DNA from: an uncultured Phycisphaerales bacterium | Lineage (GTDB): Bacteria > Planctomycetota > Phycisphaerae > Tepidisphaerales > Tepidisphaeraceae | Reading direction: 5' to 3' | Assembly: GCA_903871935.1 (NCBI GenBank) | Contig: CAIQIQ010000167.1 | Location: forward strand, 1-35,183 | DNA: 35,183 nucleotides | Shown here: positions 33,901 through 35,183 of the stretch, in pieces | How the letters are laid out: each line of letters begins with the position of its first letter | How positions within the stretch are numbered: the first letter of the stretch is position 1 | Position numbers and translations under genes: made by a program | Notes under the pieces: model-generated | Told to the model about the DNA's origin: nothing | Database searches by the model: none | Seen by the model: only the letters and a program-made list of their open reading frames with translations

Positions 33901-34596
33901 CGCGATACCGGCGTGGGCATCGAAGCGCACGTGCTGCCTCGCCTGTTCGACCGTTTCCAGCAGGGCGGCGAGGCCGTCACCCGGCAGTTCGGCGGTCTGG
34001 GCCTGGGGCTGGCGATCGCCAAGGCGGTCGTCGAAGCCCACGGCGGCCGGATCAGTGCCCATAGCGATGGCCGGAACATGGGGGCAACCTTCGTCGTGGA
34101 ACTACCGCTGGCGCCTCAGCTCCTGTCTCGTCTACCCATTGGCTTGCCGCAAAGCCACCCCCTGGTCGAGTCCACACCCGGCAGCAGCGTTTCGCGCCCA
34201 CTGAAGATCCTGCTGGTAGAGGACCACGCCGACACCGCGAAGCTGCTCTCACGGTTGCTGGCCGCCAAAGGTCATTCCATCAGCAAAGCCGATTGTGTCA
34301 TGGGCGCTCTGGAGAAACTCAAGGAGGATCGCTTTGATCTGATGATCAGCGACCTTGGTCTACCCGATGGCAGTGGCCTGGACCTGATGCAGCGCGTGGT
34401 CTCCTCCGGCATATCGATCACCGCCATCGCGCTCAGCGGCTACGGCATGGAAGAGGACATACGAAGAAGCAAAGCTGCAGGTTTCACCGAGCATCTGACT
34501 AAGCCGGTGGACCTGGGGCTCCTCCTGCAAGCCATCGAGCGCTCGTGCTGCGCGGGGCGTCGAGACACGCCGATCGCTGGAAAGCCTGCAAACTAG
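30850..34596 (+). CDS. Membrane hybrid sensor histidine kinase (7-8TM, PAS x3, GAF, HisKA, HATPase, REC)
   Basis: 1248 residues. ATG 30850 has AGGAG 6 bases upstream; a GTG at 30835 is an alternative. Residues ~15-285 form a multi-span membrane sensor domain. PAS1 (~291-418) starts ELLAVTLASIGDGVIVTD; PAS2 (~423-545) is a different PAS with a PAC segment (GTCIDITQRK); PAS3 (~548-675) is almost the same protein sequence as PAS1. A GAF domain follows (~690-855). HisKA has H874 in LSHELRTP; the ATPase has NLIKNAIKFTP, DTGVGI and GLGLGLAIAK. The C-terminal receiver has D1125, phospho-acceptor D1168 and K1218. The protein would sense a membrane or cytosolic signal and transfer phosphate within itself and possibly to an Hpt partner. 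No response regulator is adjacent in the window. Confidence 0.92.
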   Translation: MAAETSPLHRRLTRAASVLGTMAVFFGALVLAGWLLHWPLLRELGGGVTMKTNTSLAVLMAGIALLLLLPHEIPANRRWIARIAAGLAGLLGVLTLIQHLGGCDLGVDQLLASEPPGALGVTSPNRMDPPASLAFALLGPALLLLSRPGRRRWCQPLAFAVVAIGCLPTIGYLYGADELYGAAGYAGIAWPTAVSIVALGLGVLLARHDQGLMALVTADDPGGIVIRRLLLPLLLLPVAVGWLAVHGQRLGWWDAELGSSLRTIAIMLAVVSLLYYGSYGISRAHQELRRQKELLAVTLASIGDGVIVTDTHGRVTFLNGEAERLTGWKSGEAAGQPLPQIFKIINESTRQPVESPADKVLRLGTVVGLANHTILLARDGRETPIDDSGAPVRDARGEVHGVVLVFRDFSQQKMAQEIIRRSEQRYRAFVDASAQIVWRVDAGAQVDMEIPAWQEFTGQTAQEARGLGWMNAIRAEDRERVSEAWRQAIESRGLYEVEYLLRTHDGKWRNILARGVPVKDDHGQVREYIGTCIDITQRKQAEESLRQQKELLAVTLASIGDGVIVTDTHGCVTFLNPEAKRLTGWSDKEAHGRPLPQVFRIINEDTRQQVESPAEKVLRLGTVVGLANHTLLINKDGKETPIDDSGAPVRDASGNVHGVVLVFRDFTEQKAAEANLLHLNRTLRALSASDQAMMHATDEQQYLREVCRIVVEDCAHAMVWVGLADHDAAKSVRPVAYSGFESGYLETLQLTWADTERGRGPTGTAIRTGQPVICHNMLTDPEFTPWRQQAIKRGYASSIALPLISDGNAIGALTIYSRHADPFTADEVNLLTELANDLVYGIGAIRLRQAHALAQRNAEEANQAKDQFIAALSHELRTPLTPALAAAHSVLKDHRLPSDLREDLEMIHRNVALEVTLISDLLDLTRIAAGKLVLDLRPVDAAQVIRDAARICSVDLDGRSQILTIDTPGEPYPMEADAARLNQVFWNLIKNAIKFTPQGGKINITAWAQDQMLRVQVRDTGVGIEAHVLPRLFDRFQQGGEAVTRQFGGLGLGLAIAKAVVEAHGGRISAHSDGRNMGATFVVELPLAPQLLSRLPIGLPQSHPLVESTPGSSVSRPLKILLVEDHADTAKLLSRLLAAKGHSISKADCVMGALEKLKEDRFDLMISDLGLPDGSGLDLMQRVVSSGISITAIALSGYGMEEDIRRSKAAGFTEHLTKPVDLGLLLQAIERSCCAGRRDTPIAGKPAN

Positions 34597-34624
34597 CTCA
34601 ATCGCATTGGCAATGTCCGTAGTT

Positions 34625-34716
34625 CACACTTTAGTGTGCGTTGGTTGTTCAGCCTTCAGGCTGCTCTTCGTCCCCTGCTGGAATGCTGGCCTAGTGGGGC
34701 AGGCTTGCAGCCTGCC
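34625..34716. repeat. Three closely spaced hairpins
   Basis: CACAC/GTGTG (34625-34638, loop TTTA), CAGCC/GGCTG (34650-34663, loop TTCA) and GGCAGGC/GCCTGCC (34698-34716, loop TTGCA). All are perfect. The series looks like a REP-type extragenic element; copy number in the genome cannot be seen here. Confidence 0.5.
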
Positions 34717-34884
34717 ACCGCAACCCCGTTGTCCGGCAAAGGCCCGCCCTTGCGCCACCCATGTCCTGACCGCGCCAAAGCCCGAATTCCGAATAATCCT
34801 AAATCCCGAATCGATCATCCACAGCTTCCGAGAGATTGGCGCGGATTCTTTTCATCACTCAACCTTCCTCATCGGTTCCCCGTA

Positions 34885-34907
34885 CGCCGGTTTCGCCGAA
34901 ACCGGCG
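34885..34907. repeat. Strong 10-bp stem hairpin
   Basis: CGCCGGTTTC (34885-34894) and GAAACCGGCG (34898-34907) pair perfectly around GCC. No T tract follows. It is the most stable inverted repeat in the window's non-coding DNA that I found. Confidence 0.5.
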
Positions 34908-35045
34908 CCAATCCGCTGCCATGTGCCGACGCAGCAACGCTCTGACCTCCGGTCCATCTTCCTGCAGAAGATGGCGGCGATATACCAAAGTCTCCGGCGA
35001 CGTGACGGGCGACGAAGGTGATAGGCATCTCCCCACTCCGTTCTA

Positions 35046-35183
35046 GAGCGTGTTATGAACTTTGGGCAATGTAGTGTAGAAGATAGGGATGGCAAGGAAG
35101 CCATACCCAAGCGACGTCACGGATGATGAGTGGGCCTTCGTGGCCCCGTATTTGACGCTGATGCGAGAGGATGCACCCCAGCG
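35046..35183 (+). mobile_element. Left end of an IS5-family insertion sequence (truncated by window)
   Basis: GAGCGTGTTATGAAC at 35046-35060 has the form of an IS5-family terminal inverted repeat and lies about 40 bp before the transposase start. The bases just before it (CTA) would fit a short TNA-type target duplication, as in the IS1031 group. The right end is outside the window, so this boundary is inferred. Confidence 0.6.
35089..35183 (+). CDS. IS5-family transposase, N-terminal part
   Basis: 31 residues are visible from ATG 35089 and the frame runs off the window. The start MARKPYPSDVTDDEWAFVAP is the characteristic N-terminus of IS5/IS1031-type DDE transposases (DUF4096 region). The DDE catalytic residues lie beyond the edge, so intactness cannot be judged. 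Confidence 0.8.
   Translation, partial: MARKPYPSDVTDDEWAFVAPYLTLMREDAPQ

Larger units (their letters stand above)
34597..35045. other. Hairpin-rich non-coding region
   Basis: 449 bp between the kinase and the IS element. Short frames across it have no ribosome binding site and their sequence follows the hairpins. It contains at least four perfect stem-loops (listed separately where distinct) and a degenerate CCGAAT repeat around 34782-34812. No gene is supported. Confidence 0.6.

Noticed and set aside
1..35183. CRISPR array
   Set aside because: The only regular repeats are 7- to 15-bp tandem units without spacers; no cas gene is present.

Overview
The window looks like a chromosomal segment of a planctomycete, most likely a Phycisphaerae-type lineage. 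The evidence is an N-terminal LEGRVLLSA motif (a variant of the planctomycete LEPR-xLL surface-protein signature), C-terminal dockerin-like repeats, an anaerobic sulfatase-maturase homologue, low-homology secreted proteins and a GC-rich genome with long purine-rich intergenic stretches. This is inference from family knowledge; no rRNA gene is present to confirm it.

Layout. 1-5678: the 3' end of one secreted dockerin-type protein, then a complete 1585-residue Asp-box beta-propeller / FN3 / LamG-like / cadherin-like / dockerin protein. The two share 3' coding and untranslated sequence. The shared block even includes the first six codons of the next gene, so this is a tandem duplication of about 5.35 kb. 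5778-8225: one polypeptide joining a NuoE/HydC-like domain, a second thioredoxin-like ferredoxin domain, a NuoF/HydB flavoprotein and a 2x[4Fe-4S] ferredoxin, with no catalytic partner in the window. 8272-9867: a convergent coiled-coil (possibly lipo-) protein. 9868-10828: a gene-free 961 bp region with heptamer repeats, two perfect DnaA-box sequences and a repeated TGTCGCGCG motif. 10829-12658: an anSME-type radical SAM enzyme and a small membrane protein, both on the minus strand. 12659-18002: lysC behind a good sigma-70-like promoter, then an araFGH-type sugar ABC transporter. 18081-19910: a polytopic GT-C-like protein. 19925-22283: a LigD phosphoesterase-like domain protein, a small hypothetical gene and a tandem pair of unknown membrane proteins with strong ribosome binding sites. 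22488-25459: a hypothetical gene and the coupled fmt-rsmB pair (translation initiation and 16S rRNA methylation). 25712-27358: a lower-GC islet with a U32-like TIM-barrel protein and a sulfotransferase, convergent. 27572-30599: an exported beta-propeller and a quinone-oxidoreductase-type MDR enzyme. 30850-34596: a 1248-residue membrane hybrid histidine kinase with two near-identical PAS domains. 34597-35045: hairpin-rich non-coding sequence. 35046-35183: the left end of an IS5-family element, cut by the window edge.

The window is mostly unrelated housekeeping, transport and surface modules, not one coherent pathway. The most unusual signals are the fused HydC-HydB-like electron-transfer protein, the tandem duplication scar, and a degenerate GAAGTCA heptamer family. 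The heptamer occurs both in intergenic DNA and inside coding regions, at a domain linker of the fusion protein and just after the radical SAM cysteine motif.
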